Numbered from the stretch's first letter, positions 1-8,118 are shown. The stretch: 64,000 bases of DNA from SIG447 sp045577075 (GCA_045577075.1 JAZNHR010000025.1:1-64000); one strand, 5' to 3'. Numbers and translations: made by a program. Notes: generated from the letters alone by a model not told the origin.

Positions 1-47
1 CCTCCTTTTCTTGTCTTTAGTATAGCAGAAAAAAAGCCCTTTTGCAA
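1..47 (-). promoter_or_regulatory. Promoter and RBS of a gene left of the window
   Basis: Read on the minus strand, TTGCAA (42-47) and TATACT (19-24) are separated by 17 bp, and an AGGAGG ribosome binding site lies at 1-6. The start codon must lie just outside the window. It is divergent from the lipoprotein gene at 216. Confidence 0.6.
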
Positions 48-111
48 TTCGCAAAATGTCAAAAGTTTTTGCCCATGTTTTGTTGAAATGGGAGAAAAAG
101 AGGAAAAGGTA

Positions 112-141
112 TTTACAAAGGTAAATATTGTATGATATAAT
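112..141 (+). promoter_or_regulatory. Sigma-A-type promoter of the lipoprotein gene
   Basis: TTTACA (112-117) and a perfect TATAAT (136-141) are 18 bp apart, giving a leader of about 65 nt before the start at 216. Confidence 0.6.
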
Positions 142-215
142 CAATATGTTGTTTCGTTGCAAAGCGTTTTGCAGCGGGACTTTTTTGTGCAGACAAATGG
201 AAAGGAAGAAAAAAC

Positions 216-935
216 ATGCGAAAAACTATAAGTGGTATCCTGGTGGGCGTGCTTGCACTCAGCCTATGTGCTTGCGGCACGGGGGAAGAAGAGGAGAAGA
301 ATTCCTCAAAAAATAAGAAGCTTGATTCTGTCCATTATACAATTGAGCGGGAGGATGCATCGGTCAAGGACGCAGGCGGCAATTACATTTTACAGGCGTT
401 TTATGACAGCGTGGTGATAAAAGAGGAAGGCGATGTTGCGGATAAAATAAACGAACAAATTAAAGAAGCCGCCGATGCTTTTATGCACGAAGCACGTGAG
501 CGCGCTGCATTTGCGAAGGAAATGGCATCTTACGGCAGGGTACATAAGCACTACGCCGAGGCGGAAGTTGTGACAAACGCAAACGGCATCTTGAGTATTC
601 GCCTGACGAAAAACTTCTATAGCGGCGGCGCACAGGACGTGGACACCATTGCCGGCATGAATTTCAATTTGGAAACGGGCGAGAAACTTACCCTTGAGGA
701 CGTTTTTGATATGCCGGAGGAAAGAGTAATCGCGTTTTTGAAGACCCAGACAACAAACTATGCATCGGACAATCCCCACCTTCTCGCCGGAGTCAATGCG
801 CTGATTGATGGCTATACCGCTGAAGAACACTTTAATTACTATATACAGGGAGATGTGCTGTACCTCTGTTATCCTCCGGACTCCTTTGGCCCGAGATCCA
901 TGGGGACAATTATCGTGGAGTGCCCCATTCGGTAA
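216..935 (+). CDS. Lipoprotein with DUF4163/DUF3298 (RsiV/PdaC-like) domain
   Basis: A 239-residue exported protein. It has a short basic N-terminus, a hydrophobic segment and a lipobox ending at Cys20 (LCAC), so it should be anchored to the outer face of the membrane. Residues 37-125 resemble DUF4163. Residues 133-239 resemble DUF3298, including the family-typical stretch around SGGAQDVDTIAGMNF and the phrase NLETGEKLTLEDVF. The same domain pair occurs in the anti-sigma factor RsiV and the deacetylase PdaC, but I see neither a cytoplasmic anti-sigma segment nor a NodB deacetylase domain. The domain may bind peptidoglycan or lysozyme-like ligands; the function is inferred. AAGGAAG precedes the ATG by a normal distance. 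Confidence 0.8.
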   Translation: MRKTISGILVGVLALSLCACGTGEEEEKNSSKNKKLDSVHYTIEREDASVKDAGGNYILQAFYDSVVIKEEGDVADKINEQIKEAADAFMHEARERAAFAKEMASYGRVHKHYAEAEVVTNANGILSIRLTKNFYSGGAQDVDTIAGMNFNLETGEKLTLEDVFDMPEERVIAFLKTQTTNYASDNPHLLAGVNALIDGYTAEEHFNYYIQGDVLYLCYPPDSFGPRSMGTIIVECPIR

Positions 936-980
936 GAAGTGCGAAAACGCAAAATTAGACCTGTAACGAAAGGAAAAACA

Positions 981-1181
981 ATGGAAGAACTGATCCAAAG
1001 AATAAATTTTCTTGCCCGTAAATCGAGAGAACAGGGGCTTTCCGAAGAAGAGAAAGCCGAGCAGGCTCTCCTTCGAAAAAAATACATTCAGGCTTTTCGG
1101 CAAGGTATGGAGAATACCATGGAAGGCGTGTATGTGATAGATAAAGATGGGAACAAGAAAAAGATAGAAAAAAGAAAATAA
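981..1181 (+). CDS. DUF896 family protein (YnzC-like)
   Basis: A 66-residue cytoplasmic protein beginning MEELIQRINFLARKSREQG, which matches the small Firmicutes DUF896 (YnzC/YlaC-type) family: two helices followed by a basic tail ending KKKIEKRK. An in-frame GTG exists at 939, but the ATG at 981 follows an AAAGGAAA site and gives the normal family length. It lies 45 nt behind the lipoprotein gene, probably in one transcript that ends at the hairpin at 1189-1211. The molecular function of the family is not well established. Confidence 0.85.
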   Translation: MEELIQRINFLARKSREQGLSEEEKAEQALLRKKYIQAFRQGMENTMEGVYVIDKDGNKKKIEKRK

Positions 1182-1183
1182 AG

Positions 1184-1216
1184 AAAAAGGGAAATCGCAA
1201 TGCGATTTCCCTTTTT
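1184..1216. terminator. Bidirectional terminator between the DUF896 gene and hppA
   Basis: A 10-bp perfect stem (1189-1198 with 1202-1211) with a 3-nt loop is flanked by AAAAA on the left and TTTTT on the right, so it can end the plus-strand DUF896 transcript and the minus-strand hppA transcript. Confidence 0.9.
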
Positions 1217-1227
1217 GAATACTTGGT

Positions 1228-3333
1228 TTAGAAAAGACGAATACTGGCGAATAAGCTGCCGAGCGTGTTTGCAACTGTAGACATCATCTTAATGAAGATA
1301 TCAAGGGCTACGCCGACAACGTCCTTACGCGTGTCACCAATGGTGTCACCGGTAACAGCAGCCTTATGTGCTGCGCTGCCTTTACCGTGACCCTGGAGTG
1401 CGCCACTTTCAATATACTTTTTCGCATTATCAAATGCACCGCCGGAGTTACCCATAAAGAGTGCACGGGGAATAGCACAAATCGTTGCACCAACGAGAAG
1501 ACCGCCGACAAATTCCATGCCGAATAGAATACCGCCAACAATGGGGATAAGCAATGCCAAAACAGAGGGCAGAAGCATCTTGCGAAGCGCCTGCTGTGCA
1601 GCAAGCTGTACACAGCGGTTATAGTCAGGCTTTACCGTGCCTTCCAGTACACCGGGGATAGAAAGCTGTCTGTCGCCTTCCTTTGCCATAAACTGGGCGG
1701 CATCAATGGTGTTATCGGTAAGAAGGGCGGAGAAGTATTCAATCAGCGCACCGCCGATGATACCGCCTGCGATAACAACGAAGGAAGCCATATTCAGGAC
1801 AGGATCTCCGGTGCCATTTGAAATAAAGCTCTGTACATAAGCTACGATGAGAGAAACTGTGGCAAATGCAGCGGAACCGATTGCAAAGCCCTTACCGATT
1901 GCGGCCGTGGTGTTACCGACAGAGTCAAGCTTATCGGTGATAACGCGAACGTCAGCGGGAAGGTGGCAGGATTCTGCAAGACCGCCGGCATTATCCGCAA
2001 TGGGGCCAAACGCGTCAATAGAAACGGTTGCGCCTACGAATGCAAGCATACCGAGTGCGGAAAGTGCAATGCCGTATGTACCGCAAAGCCAACCGGAAGC
2101 AAATAAAGCAACACCGATCAGCAAAATGGGAAACAGGCAGGAACGGGAGCCGACAGCGTCACCCTTTGTAACGATGAAGGCTTCTCCTTCGGGTGCCATT
2201 TCCGCAAGGCGACGGGTGGGTTTGAAGTCAGCACTGGTGTAGTATTCTGTCAGCATGCCGATGGCAACGCCACAGATAACGCCTAAAACGCTGCAAATCC
2301 AGGGCGTCAGCCAACCGCAGGTGAAGTATTCGGGAAGTGTCTGCCCATTAAAAATCAGGTAGGAAGCGCCAAGACCCAAGAGAGACGTAAGACCTGCAGA
2401 AATGTAGGTTGCAAGGTTGAGTTCCTTGGAAGGATTGTCACCCATTTTACGAATTGCCGCAAAGCCGAGACCGAGGAGGCAGCTGAGCATACCGCAGCCA
2501 GCGAGCACAACGGGGAACACCCATGCAGATGTAAACATTTCGCCGCTAAAGAGGGAAAGTGCCAAGATGATTGCTGCGGAAATGGTCGCAACAAAGCTTT
2601 CCAGAAGGTCGGAGCAGTTACCGGCAATATCGTTTACGTTGTCACCGATAAAGTCTGCTACAACGTTGGGAACGCGGCTGTCATCTTCCGGCATATCGTT
2701 ACGTACTTTTGCCAGAATATCGGAAGAAATGTCAGCAGCCTTTGTGTAGTTACCGCCGGCTACACGGTTAAACATTGCAACGAGAGAGCAGCCGAGGGAA
2801 TACGTTGTAATTCGCATAACGATGGGGTTTGCGCCAAGGCTTGTGATAAAGCCGGTTCCTTCGGTGGGACCGTCAAAGCCCCAGGCGAACAGGACAACCA
2901 GAAGGCCGAAAAGGCCGAGTGCTTGTACGCTAAGACCGCTGATGCTGCCGCCGCAAAGGGCAACCTTTACAGTTTCGCCGATGGAGCGGCTTTCCAGTGC
3001 TTTGTTGGCAGTTCGTACGTTTGCATAGGTTGCACTGCGCATACCAAGGATGCAAACGAAACTGCTCATGAGTGCGCCGATAATCAGTGTAAGACCGGCG
3101 GTCTTTTCGATAAACAGGGAGAAAAGCGCTGCAACAATAATTACAACAATGGCGATCGCCTTAAATTCCGTTTTGAGGAATGTGGATGCACCATCGCGGA
3201 TAATGCCGGCCATTTCAACCATCTCGTCCGTGCCTTCACGCATTTTGCGAATGCGGATAAAATTAAAGAAAACATAGGCGAGTGCTAAAATGACAACAGC
3301 AAAAAGAATGCCTAAAATTGTCGTGGTGTTCAT
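1228..3333 (-). CDS. hppA: Membrane-bound ion-translocating pyrophosphatase, K+-dependent type
   Basis: 701 residues with about 16 membrane segments, the usual size for a membrane PPase that couples PPi hydrolysis to H+ or Na+ export. The catalytic region includes PEDDSRVPNVVADFIGDN (215-232) and NDIAGNCSDLLESF (234-247), and the conserved C-terminal GDT-x-GD/KD segment is present. At GNTTAAIGKG (473-482) the key positions are Ala477 and Gly480 rather than Lys and Thr, which marks the K+-dependent class. The classic D-x7-K-x-E signature reads D201-x7-K209-x-Arg211, so the terminal Glu is replaced. Start is the ATG behind GGAGG. The likely promoter lies about 350 bp upstream, in front of the decayed nagB-like gene. 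Whether Na+ or H+ is pumped cannot be told from reading. Confidence 0.95.
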   Translation of the reverse strand: MNTTTILGILFAVVILALAYVFFNFIRIRKMREGTDEMVEMAGIIRDGASTFLKTEFKAIAIVVIIVAALFSLFIEKTAGLTLIIGALMSSFVCILGMRSATYANVRTANKALESRSIGETVKVALCGGSISGLSVQALGLFGLLVVLFAWGFDGPTEGTGFITSLGANPIVMRITTYSLGCSLVAMFNRVAGGNYTKAADISSDILAKVRNDMPEDDSRVPNVVADFIGDNVNDIAGNCSDLLESFVATISAAIILALSLFSGEMFTSAWVFPVVLAGCGMLSCLLGLGFAAIRKMGDNPSKELNLATYISAGLTSLLGLGASYLIFNGQTLPEYFTCGWLTPWICSVLGVICGVAIGMLTEYYTSADFKPTRRLAEMAPEGEAFIVTKGDAVGSRSCLFPILLIGVALFASGWLCGTYGIALSALGMLAFVGATVSIDAFGPIADNAGGLAESCHLPADVRVITDKLDSVGNTTAAIGKGFAIGSAAFATVSLIVAYVQSFISNGTGDPVLNMASFVVIAGGIIGGALIEYFSALLTDNTIDAAQFMAKEGDRQLSIPGVLEGTVKPDYNRCVQLAAQQALRKMLLPSVLALLIPIVGGILFGMEFVGGLLVGATICAIPRALFMGNSGGAFDNAKKYIESGALQGHGKGSAAHKAAVTGDTIGDTRKDVVGVALDIFIKMMSTVANTLGSLFASIRLF

Positions 3334-3362
3334 GTCGTTTTTACCTCCATAAAATTTCTTTT

Positions 3363-3376
3363 GTTACATATGTAAC
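3363..3376. repeat. 14-bp perfect palindrome upstream of hppA
   Basis: GTTACATATGTAAC is a perfect palindrome about 30 bp upstream of the hppA start codon, at the decayed 3' end of the nagB remnant. It could be a regulator site or chance; nothing else supports either reading. Confidence 0.4.
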
Positions 3377-3660
3377 GTGATTTGCTTTCGAAGCGGAGTC
3401 GCGTTCGATAAAAAGGGTGAAGTCTTTGTGTTCTTTCATAACCGTAGCAGGGACCATGTTGTTGGGTTTCTGTGTCATGGTGTCGCAAATTGCATTTGCC
3501 TTTACAGGATGGGATGCGCCGGTAGAGAGAATAACACGGGCTTCGCCTTTTTCAGTGGTTGCATTTCAGAGAATTTCTGCAATCCGTTTTGCAACCTTTT
3601 CCCCGAGATACGTGGGGTTTTCGCGGATGCGAATTTCTATAAAAACAACAACTCCTTTCA
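3368..3660 (-). pseudogene. Decayed glucosamine-6-phosphate deaminase (nagB-like) remnant
   Basis: In one minus-strand frame, the start of a NagB-like protein (IEIRIRENPTYLGEKVAKRI, then EIL) runs into a TGA stop and continues as NATTEKGEARVILSTGAS, the family's typical first beta-strand region. It then jumps directly to a C-terminal segment containing NNMVPATVMKEHKDFTLFIE. A normal family member has roughly 240-260 residues; here about 90 codons remain, so the middle is deleted. There is no ATG, although a GAAAGGAG site is still present at the 5' end. The frame is otherwise preserved across both halves, which argues for one internal deletion plus point mutations. Assignment rests on recognition of both ends. 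Confidence 0.75.
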
Positions 3661-3679
3661 CAAAACAAAATTTGGTAAA

Positions 3680-3708
3680 ATTATATCATAGTATTACCGC
3701 GGTGTCAA
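3680..3708 (-). promoter_or_regulatory. Consensus sigma-A promoter in front of the nagB remnant and hppA
   Basis: On the minus strand TTGACA (3703-3708) and TATAAT (3680-3685) are exactly 17 bp apart, a perfect consensus promoter. Nothing between it and hppA looks like a terminator, so it probably now drives hppA with a roughly 340-nt leader. Confidence 0.85.
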
Positions 3709-3754
3709 GCTTTATCGGATTTTTTCGCAAAATCTTTTCCTATTAAAATAAAAG

Positions 3755-3782
3755 AAGTCACTGCTTTTCGCAGTGACTTTTT
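3755..3782 (-). terminator. Terminator of the aconitase transcript
   Basis: A 10-bp stem (3755-3764 with 3770-3779) with a 5-nt loop lies 12 bp beyond the aconitase stop codon. In the minus direction it is followed by a T-rich run. Confidence 0.85.
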
Positions 3783-3793
3783 AGGTAATTTTT

Positions 3794-5719
3794 TTAAGCG
3801 TTTTGCTTTGTGTAATTGAGAAGCCCGCCGGCCTTCATAATTGCTTTCTGGCGGTCTGACAGGGACAGGGTCGTCTTAAATTCCGTGCCGCGGGTTACGT
3901 TCTTTACAGTAATGACGTCACCTGCCATAAGCTGGGAGGGAGCATCTTTAATTTCCAGCACATCGTTTAAGGAAATTGTATCGTAATCCGCCTCGTTTCC
4001 GAAGGTGAGGGGTAAAATGCCGGAGTTTATCAGATTTGCCATATGAATACGTGCAAAGCTCTTTGCAATAACGGCACGAACGCCCAGGTATAACGGCACA
4101 AGCGCGGCGTGTTCACGGCTGGAGCCCTGACCGTAGTTGGACCCGCCGACGATGATGCCGCCGCCGTTTTCTTTGGCACGGGTAGGGAAGTCAGGGTCAC
4201 AGGGGGTCAGGCAGAAGGAGGAAAGGTGCGGAATGTTGGAACGGAAGGGGAGAAGGGAAGCGTTAGACGGCATAATATGGTCCGTCGTAATATTATCCTC
4301 TACTTTAATTAAAACCTTGCCGTCTACCGTATCTGCCATGGGCTTATTGATGGGAAATTCTTTAATGTTGGGGCCGCGTACCACTTCGGGCTCCTGACCT
4401 TCCGGGGCAGGGGCAACCACCATGTTGTCATTTGTATAGAAAGCCTCGGGCATTTCCACTTCCAGTCTTTCACCAAGAAGAGACGGGTCGGTAAGGGTAC
4501 CGCAAATTGCAGAAAGTGCCGCCGTTTCCGGGCTTACAATATAAACCTGGGCAGACTTTGTGCCGCTTCTGCCTTCAAAGTTACGGTTGTTGGTACGAAG
4601 GGAAATAGCACCCGTCTTCGGAGCCTGTCCCATACCGATACAGGGACCGCAGGCACATTCTAAGATTCTGGCGCCGGCGTCAATCATATCGGCAAGCGCA
4701 CCGTTTTCTGCCAGCATGTGAAGAACTTGTTTGGAGCCGGGGCCGATAACAAGACTGACGTTCGGGTGTACGGTTTTTCCCTTTAAAATGGCCGCCGTCT
4801 TCATCATATCCGTATAAGAAGAGTTTGTGCAGCTACCGATAAACACCTGGTCTACGGGCAGACCGCCAAGCTCGCTGACGCGTTTTACATTGTCGGGGCT
4901 GTGGGGCATTGCAGTGAGCGAAACGAGAGAAGAAAGGTCAATGGTGATTTCTTCGTCGTATACGGCATCATCGTCTGCAAAGAGGGGGGTGAAATCTTCC
5001 TCGCGGCCCTGTGCACGGAGAAATGCACGGGTAACCTCGTCACTGGGGAAGACGGACGTGGTGGCGCCAAGTTCTGCGCCCATGTTGGTGATGGTAGCGC
5101 GTTCGGGAACGGAAAGGGTGGCAGCACCTTCGCCGGCGTATTCAATAATTTTGCCTACGCCCCCTTTAACGCTTAAAATGCGAAGGACCTCTAAAATGAC
5201 GTCCTTTGCAGAAACCCAGCCGGAGAGCCTTCCGGTAAGGTTTACGCGCACGATTTTCGGCATGGATAAAAAGTATGCGCCGCCGCCCATGGCAACTGCA
5301 ACATCCAGCCCGCCTGCACCGATTGCCAGCATGCCAATGCCGCCGCCGGTGGGGGTGTGGCTGTCAGAACCGAGAAGGGTTGCACCCGGCACGCCGAACC
5401 GTTCAAGATGTACCTGGTGGCAAATGCCGTTGCCGGGACGGGAAAAATAAATGCCGTGCTTTGAAGTAACCGTTTGAATATATTTATGGTCATCCGCGTT
5501 TTCGAAACCGGCCTGAATGGTATTGTGGTCGATATATGCCACGGATTTTTTCGTCTTTACCTTTGGAATGCCCATGGCTTCAAATTGCAGATATGCCATA
5601 GTACCGGTGGAGTCCTGCGTCAGCGTTTGGTCGATGCGAATGGAAATTTCACTGCCTGCCTTCATTTCGCCGGACACAAGATGCGATTGGATAATTTTCT
5701 GTGCCAGAGTAAGTCCCAT
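3794..5719 (-). CDS. Aconitate hydratase (monomeric, bacterial short form)
   Basis: 641 residues; interconverts citrate and isocitrate in the cytoplasm using a 4Fe-4S cluster. The cluster ligands are visible in IGSCTNSS and ECACGPCIGMG. The substrate-binding stretches GSDSHTPTGGGIG near residue 120 and the swivel-domain segments NITTDHIMPSNASLLPF and GGSNYGQGSSREHAA near the C-terminus are intact. The length is that of the roughly 640-residue aconitases of Clostridia rather than the 890-residue AcnA. The ATG follows AGGAGG. It lies 48 bp behind the small spore-surface-like gene at 5768-5935 and may share its transcript. No citrate synthase or isocitrate dehydrogenase lies in the window. Confidence 0.95.
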   Translation of the reverse strand: MGLTLAQKIIQSHLVSGEMKAGSEISIRIDQTLTQDSTGTMAYLQFEAMGIPKVKTKKSVAYIDHNTIQAGFENADDHKYIQTVTSKHGIYFSRPGNGICHQVHLERFGVPGATLLGSDSHTPTGGGIGMLAIGAGGLDVAVAMGGGAYFLSMPKIVRVNLTGRLSGWVSAKDVILEVLRILSVKGGVGKIIEYAGEGAATLSVPERATITNMGAELGATTSVFPSDEVTRAFLRAQGREEDFTPLFADDDAVYDEEITIDLSSLVSLTAMPHSPDNVKRVSELGGLPVDQVFIGSCTNSSYTDMMKTAAILKGKTVHPNVSLVIGPGSKQVLHMLAENGALADMIDAGARILECACGPCIGMGQAPKTGAISLRTNNRNFEGRSGTKSAQVYIVSPETAALSAICGTLTDPSLLGERLEVEMPEAFYTNDNMVVAPAPEGQEPEVVRGPNIKEFPINKPMADTVDGKVLIKVEDNITTDHIMPSNASLLPFRSNIPHLSSFCLTPCDPDFPTRAKENGGGIIVGGSNYGQGSSREHAALVPLYLGVRAVIAKSFARIHMANLINSGILPLTFGNEADYDTISLNDVLEIKDAPSQLMAGDVITVKNVTRGTEFKTTLSLSDRQKAIMKAGGLLNYTKQNA

Positions 5720-5767
5720 TTTATGTACCTCCTAGATATTTAAAGCAGCGCCGCTGTGGGCGCCGCC

Positions 5768-5935
5768 TTACAGCTTGTTTTCTTCTGACCAGTGGCGCAT
5801 ACGAACCACGTTTTCCTCGCTGGGCCTTGCAGCCTGCGTATCTTTGTCCCGATACGCTTCCTCTGCGAGGGCATACGTGTCATACGGCTGTGGATTTTTT
5901 CGTTTTTCGTTCTTTTTCTTTTCCGGCAATGCCAT
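5768..5935 (-). CDS. Small basic protein resembling a Clostridial spore surface family
   Basis: A 55-codon frame starting MALPEKKKNEKRKNPQPYD and ending PSEENVVRMRHWSEENKL. The lysine-rich start, proline-containing middle and PSEENV...W.EEN ending resemble the DUF3787 small spore-surface proteins of Clostridia; this is recognition by eye, not a search result. GGAG lies only 2 nt before the ATG, while an in-frame TTG two codons later sits at a normal 8 nt, so the TTG at 5929 may be the real start. It is upstream of aconitase in the same orientation. Confidence 0.6.
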   Translation of the reverse strand: MALPEKKKNEKRKNPQPYDTYALAEEAYRDKDTQAARPSEENVVRMRHWSEENKL

Positions 5936-5990
5936 CGCTCCTTTCCGGGCTTAGCATTTGCCGTTTTAACTGAATTATTCCTAAAATAAA

Positions 5991-6009
5991 CTGCCTCGAT
6001 GCGAGGCAG
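5991..6009 (-). terminator. Terminator behind yabR
   Basis: An 8-bp stem (5991-5998 with 6002-6009) with a 3-nt loop. In the minus direction it is followed by TTTATTTTA, ending the yabP-yabQ-divIC-yabR transcript. Confidence 0.8.
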
Positions 6010-6026
6010 AATCTTTTATATACAAG

Positions 6027-6449
6027 TTAGTTATTTCCGCGACGGGAAATGGTGCGGCGCGGCTCGTTGCCTCGTCTTATGGACTGCATGCGTTCATCGC
6101 TTTCGTGCTTAAACTGCAGTAGTTTATCTTCAAAACTGTCTCCGGAGGTGTCTCGCTTTTTAGACCAGTCATATTCCATAGGCTGGGTACGGCGCGGCTG
6201 CAAAGGTTTTTCCTCCATGGTGGCCTTTTTAATGGAAAGTGCAATTTTTCCACTCGGCTCAATTGTCATGATTTTCACACGAACAGTTTGTCCTTCTTTC
6301 AAAAAGTCATGAATGTCTTTTACAAAGGCTACAGCAACCTCCGAGATATGTACAAGCCCCGTTTTGCCGTCACCAAGACTTACGAATGCTCCGAAATTCG
6401 TGATTCCTTCTACACGACCTTCGACAATTTTTCCAACCTCAAGCGCCAT
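6027..6449 (-). CDS. yabR: S1 RNA-binding domain protein (YabR-like)
   Basis: 140 residues. Residues 1-75 form a single S1 OB-fold, with the typical GKIVEGRVEGITNFGAFVSL start and the GLVHISEVA and GKIALSIKKA phrases. The rest is a charged tail rich in Arg and Gln. YabR-type proteins are general S1-domain proteins encoded next to divIC in Firmicutes, with a probable role in RNA binding or ribosome function. It is the last gene of the yabP-yabQ-divIC cluster here, 63 bp after divIC. Confidence 0.88.
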   Translation of the reverse strand: MALEVGKIVEGRVEGITNFGAFVSLGDGKTGLVHISEVAVAFVKDIHDFLKEGQTVRVKIMTIEPSGKIALSIKKATMEEKPLQPRRTQPMEYDWSKKRDTSGDSFEDKLLQFKHESDERMQSIRRGNEPRRTISRRGNN

Positions 6450-6512
6450 AAATTTACCGGTCTCCCTTCGGAAAATAAAGTATAAAGGGTCTTTACCGAA
6501 ATGAGAACAACC

Positions 6513-6815
6513 CTAACGTCCCGTTACGTCTACGAAAACCGTTTCATCCGGCAGGACAAGCCCCAGCTTCTCCCGGGCGACCTTTTCGATATATGCATCG
6601 GATTTAGAGAGCCCTTCCAAGTCCTGTACCTGGGCAAGACGACCTTCCGCTTCTGCAATGTCCGCTTCCAGCTGTGAAATCTGAGAATCAGACTCGCGGA
6701 GAGAAACCTGCTGCCCAATCAGCGCGTAAGAAAGGTAAAGGACAAGCGCTACCATAAGACAGACGTGCATATTTAATTTTCTTTTTGATTTCGCTTGACT
6801 TTTTCTCTTGTTCAT
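6513..6815 (-). CDS. divIC: Septum formation initiator DivIC/FtsL family
   Basis: 100 residues with a basic cytoplasmic N-terminus (residues 1-14), one membrane segment (about 16-34), a coiled coil (about 36-66) and a C-terminal segment with the family phrase YIEKVAREKLGLVLPDE. This is the architecture of DivIC, which works with FtsL and DivIB at the division septum. The position between yabQ and yabR matches the classical Firmicutes order. The upstream ribosome binding site is weak. Confidence 0.9.
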   Translation of the reverse strand: MNKRKSQAKSKRKLNMHVCLMVALVLYLSYALIGQQVSLRESDSQISQLEADIAEAEGRLAQVQDLEGLSKSDAYIEKVAREKLGLVLPDETVFVDVTGR

Positions 6816-6872
6816 TTCTAAAACCCCACTTTTACTTATTATAGCGTAAAAAACTAAATTTGTAAAGACTTT

Positions 6873-7370
6873 TTAATACATTTTTCGTCTTTTTTTGAAT
6901 TTTTTTATACCGCACCAAAAATGTTCCCATTTGCCATAAATTTTTCTTTTCAAACTATGAAGAATGCGGCCCCAAAAACGGAAAATCGGTCGAAGGGCGC
7001 GGCACAAGATGATAAGCGGAAATAGGAGCACGCGGAAAACAAATCGGCAGAACAAGAAAAACCCGTTGGCAAGGGCCGTGAAAAACCGCACCATATGATC
7101 CCGAAAAATAAGGTGGTAGAGAAGTGCCCCCAATAGAATACCGCAAAAAATGTACCAGCGTGGCTGGCCGTAGTTGACGCGGTACATAAAGAAAAAGGCG
7201 GCGCAGGCAAAAAAGAGCCAGAACACCATGTCCTGCACGCCCACAAAGACGGTGCTGCTTTTCACAAGCCGCCGCAGGGTGCGAAACAAATCGAAAAAAA
7301 CGCCTGTCAACGCACCGCCTATGAGGGACAGCAGGAATACGTGAAGCTCGCTTGTAACAGAAATGGCCAC
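6873..7370 (-). CDS. yabQ: Spore cortex biosynthesis protein YabQ
   Basis: 165 residues with about four or five hydrophobic segments, the family-typical beginning FLLSLIGGALTGVFFDLFR and a strongly basic tail ending KKFKKRRKMY. YabQ is a membrane protein needed for spore cortex formation. It starts 4 nt after yabP and has no strong ribosome site of its own, so translational coupling to yabP is likely. Confidence 0.88.
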   Translation of the reverse strand: MAISVTSELHVFLLSLIGGALTGVFFDLFRTLRRLVKSSTVFVGVQDMVFWLFFACAAFFFMYRVNYGQPRWYIFCGILLGALLYHLIFRDHMVRFFTALANGFFLFCRFVFRVLLFPLIILCRALRPIFRFWGRILHSLKRKIYGKWEHFWCGIKKFKKRRKMY

Positions 7371-7374
7371 GTCT

Positions 7375-7680
7375 TTAGCGGAACATACGCGCGAGGAAGC
7401 TCATGCCTTTGGATTTGCCGCCCGCTGCATCGCTGTATACAAGGGAATCCACTTGTCCCTCAATGGCAACTTCTCCCGTTTCTACCGAAAGCTTGTTTAT
7501 GTGCAATTCGCTTCCTTTAATGGTCAGTGTGCCTTCATCGGTAAAGAGGGTGATACTTTCCTCGTCAAAACAGTCTACATCTTCAATGCCGGAGAGAGTC
7601 AGCTTTTTTCTGTTTTCCAAAATCAGATTATGCAGCACTTCTTTTGGGGCCGCTTTTGAAAAACGCTTTTCATCTAACAT
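7375..7680 (-). CDS. yabP: Sporulation protein YabP
   Basis: 101 residues from the ATG at 7680; an in-frame TTG at 7686 lies too close to the GGAAG site to be used. The beta-rich core with the phrases NLILENRKKLTLSGIEDVDCFDEE and LTIKGSELHINKLSVETGEV (given here in part) is the YabP/YqfC fold, seen in proteins of the sporulating mother cell. First gene of yabP-yabQ-divIC-yabR. Confidence 0.9.
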   Translation of the reverse strand: MLDEKRFSKAAPKEVLHNLILENRKKLTLSGIEDVDCFDEESITLFTDEGTLTIKGSELHINKLSVETGEVAIEGQVDSLVYSDAAGGKSKGMSFLARMFR

Positions 7681-7868
7681 TTGCAACTTCCTTTCTTTGG
7701 GTGATTGTATATTAAATATATGGCAGGACGGGTTTGTTTAGAACAAAAATACATATTTTTCAGGGCATAAAACCACAGATACAGGAAAGATACATTCTCG
7801 GTTTTTGCCGTTTTTTCGGCATTTATGCGTATGGGATTATAAAAAAACAAAAAAAATATATTTTTTTC

Positions 7869-7897
7869 TTGACAAACGAAATAATTTGTAGTATACT
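7869..7897 (+). promoter_or_regulatory. Strong promoter of the tRNA-Met/tRNA-Glu unit
   Basis: TTGACA (7869-7874) and TATACT (7892-7897) are 17 bp apart, in an A/T-rich stretch 30 bp before the first tRNA. Confidence 0.9.
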
Positions 7898-7926
7898 AAT
7901 ATCTGCGCTTAAGCGATAGGTCATGT

Positions 7927-8003
7927 GGCGGTGTAGCTCAGTTGGCTAGAGCAAACGGTTCATACCCGTTAGGTCGGTGGTTCGAGCCCACTCGCCGCTA
8001 CCA
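7927..8003 (+). tRNA. tRNA-Met (CAT), elongator
   Basis: 77 nt with encoded CCA. The acceptor pairs GGCGGTG with CGCCGCT (wobble at 1-72), the anticodon stem AACGG/CCGTT encloses TTCATAC, and the T-arm is GGTGG-TTCGAGC-CCACT. It lacks the C1 mismatch and GGG/CCC anticodon-stem pairs of initiator tRNA, so an elongator Met is preferred over fMet or tRNA-Ile2. Confidence 0.92.
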
Positions 8004-8009
8004 TCATTT

Positions 8010-8084
8010 GGCCCCTTGGTCAAGCGGTTAAGACATCGCCCTTTCACGGCGGTAACACGAGTTCGATTCTCGTAGGGGTCACCA
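8010..8084 (+). tRNA. tRNA-Glu (TTC)
   Basis: 75 nt with encoded CCA. The anticodon stem CGCCC...GGCGG presents TTC. The acceptor pairs GGCCCCT with AGGGGTC. It starts 6 nt after tRNA-Met and shares its promoter. Confidence 0.93.
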
Positions 8085-8090
8085 AAAAAA

Positions 8091-8118
8091 GAGCACTTCG
8101 AAAGAAGTGCTCTTTTTT
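8091..8118 (+). terminator. Terminator of the tRNA unit
   Basis: A 9-bp perfect stem (8091-8099 with 8104-8112) with a GAAA loop, followed by six T. Confidence 0.95.

Noticed and set aside
390..1274. Long minus-strand frame of 294 codons
   Set aside because: It is a shadow of the lipoprotein and DUF896 genes and crosses the terminator; composition is not protein-like.
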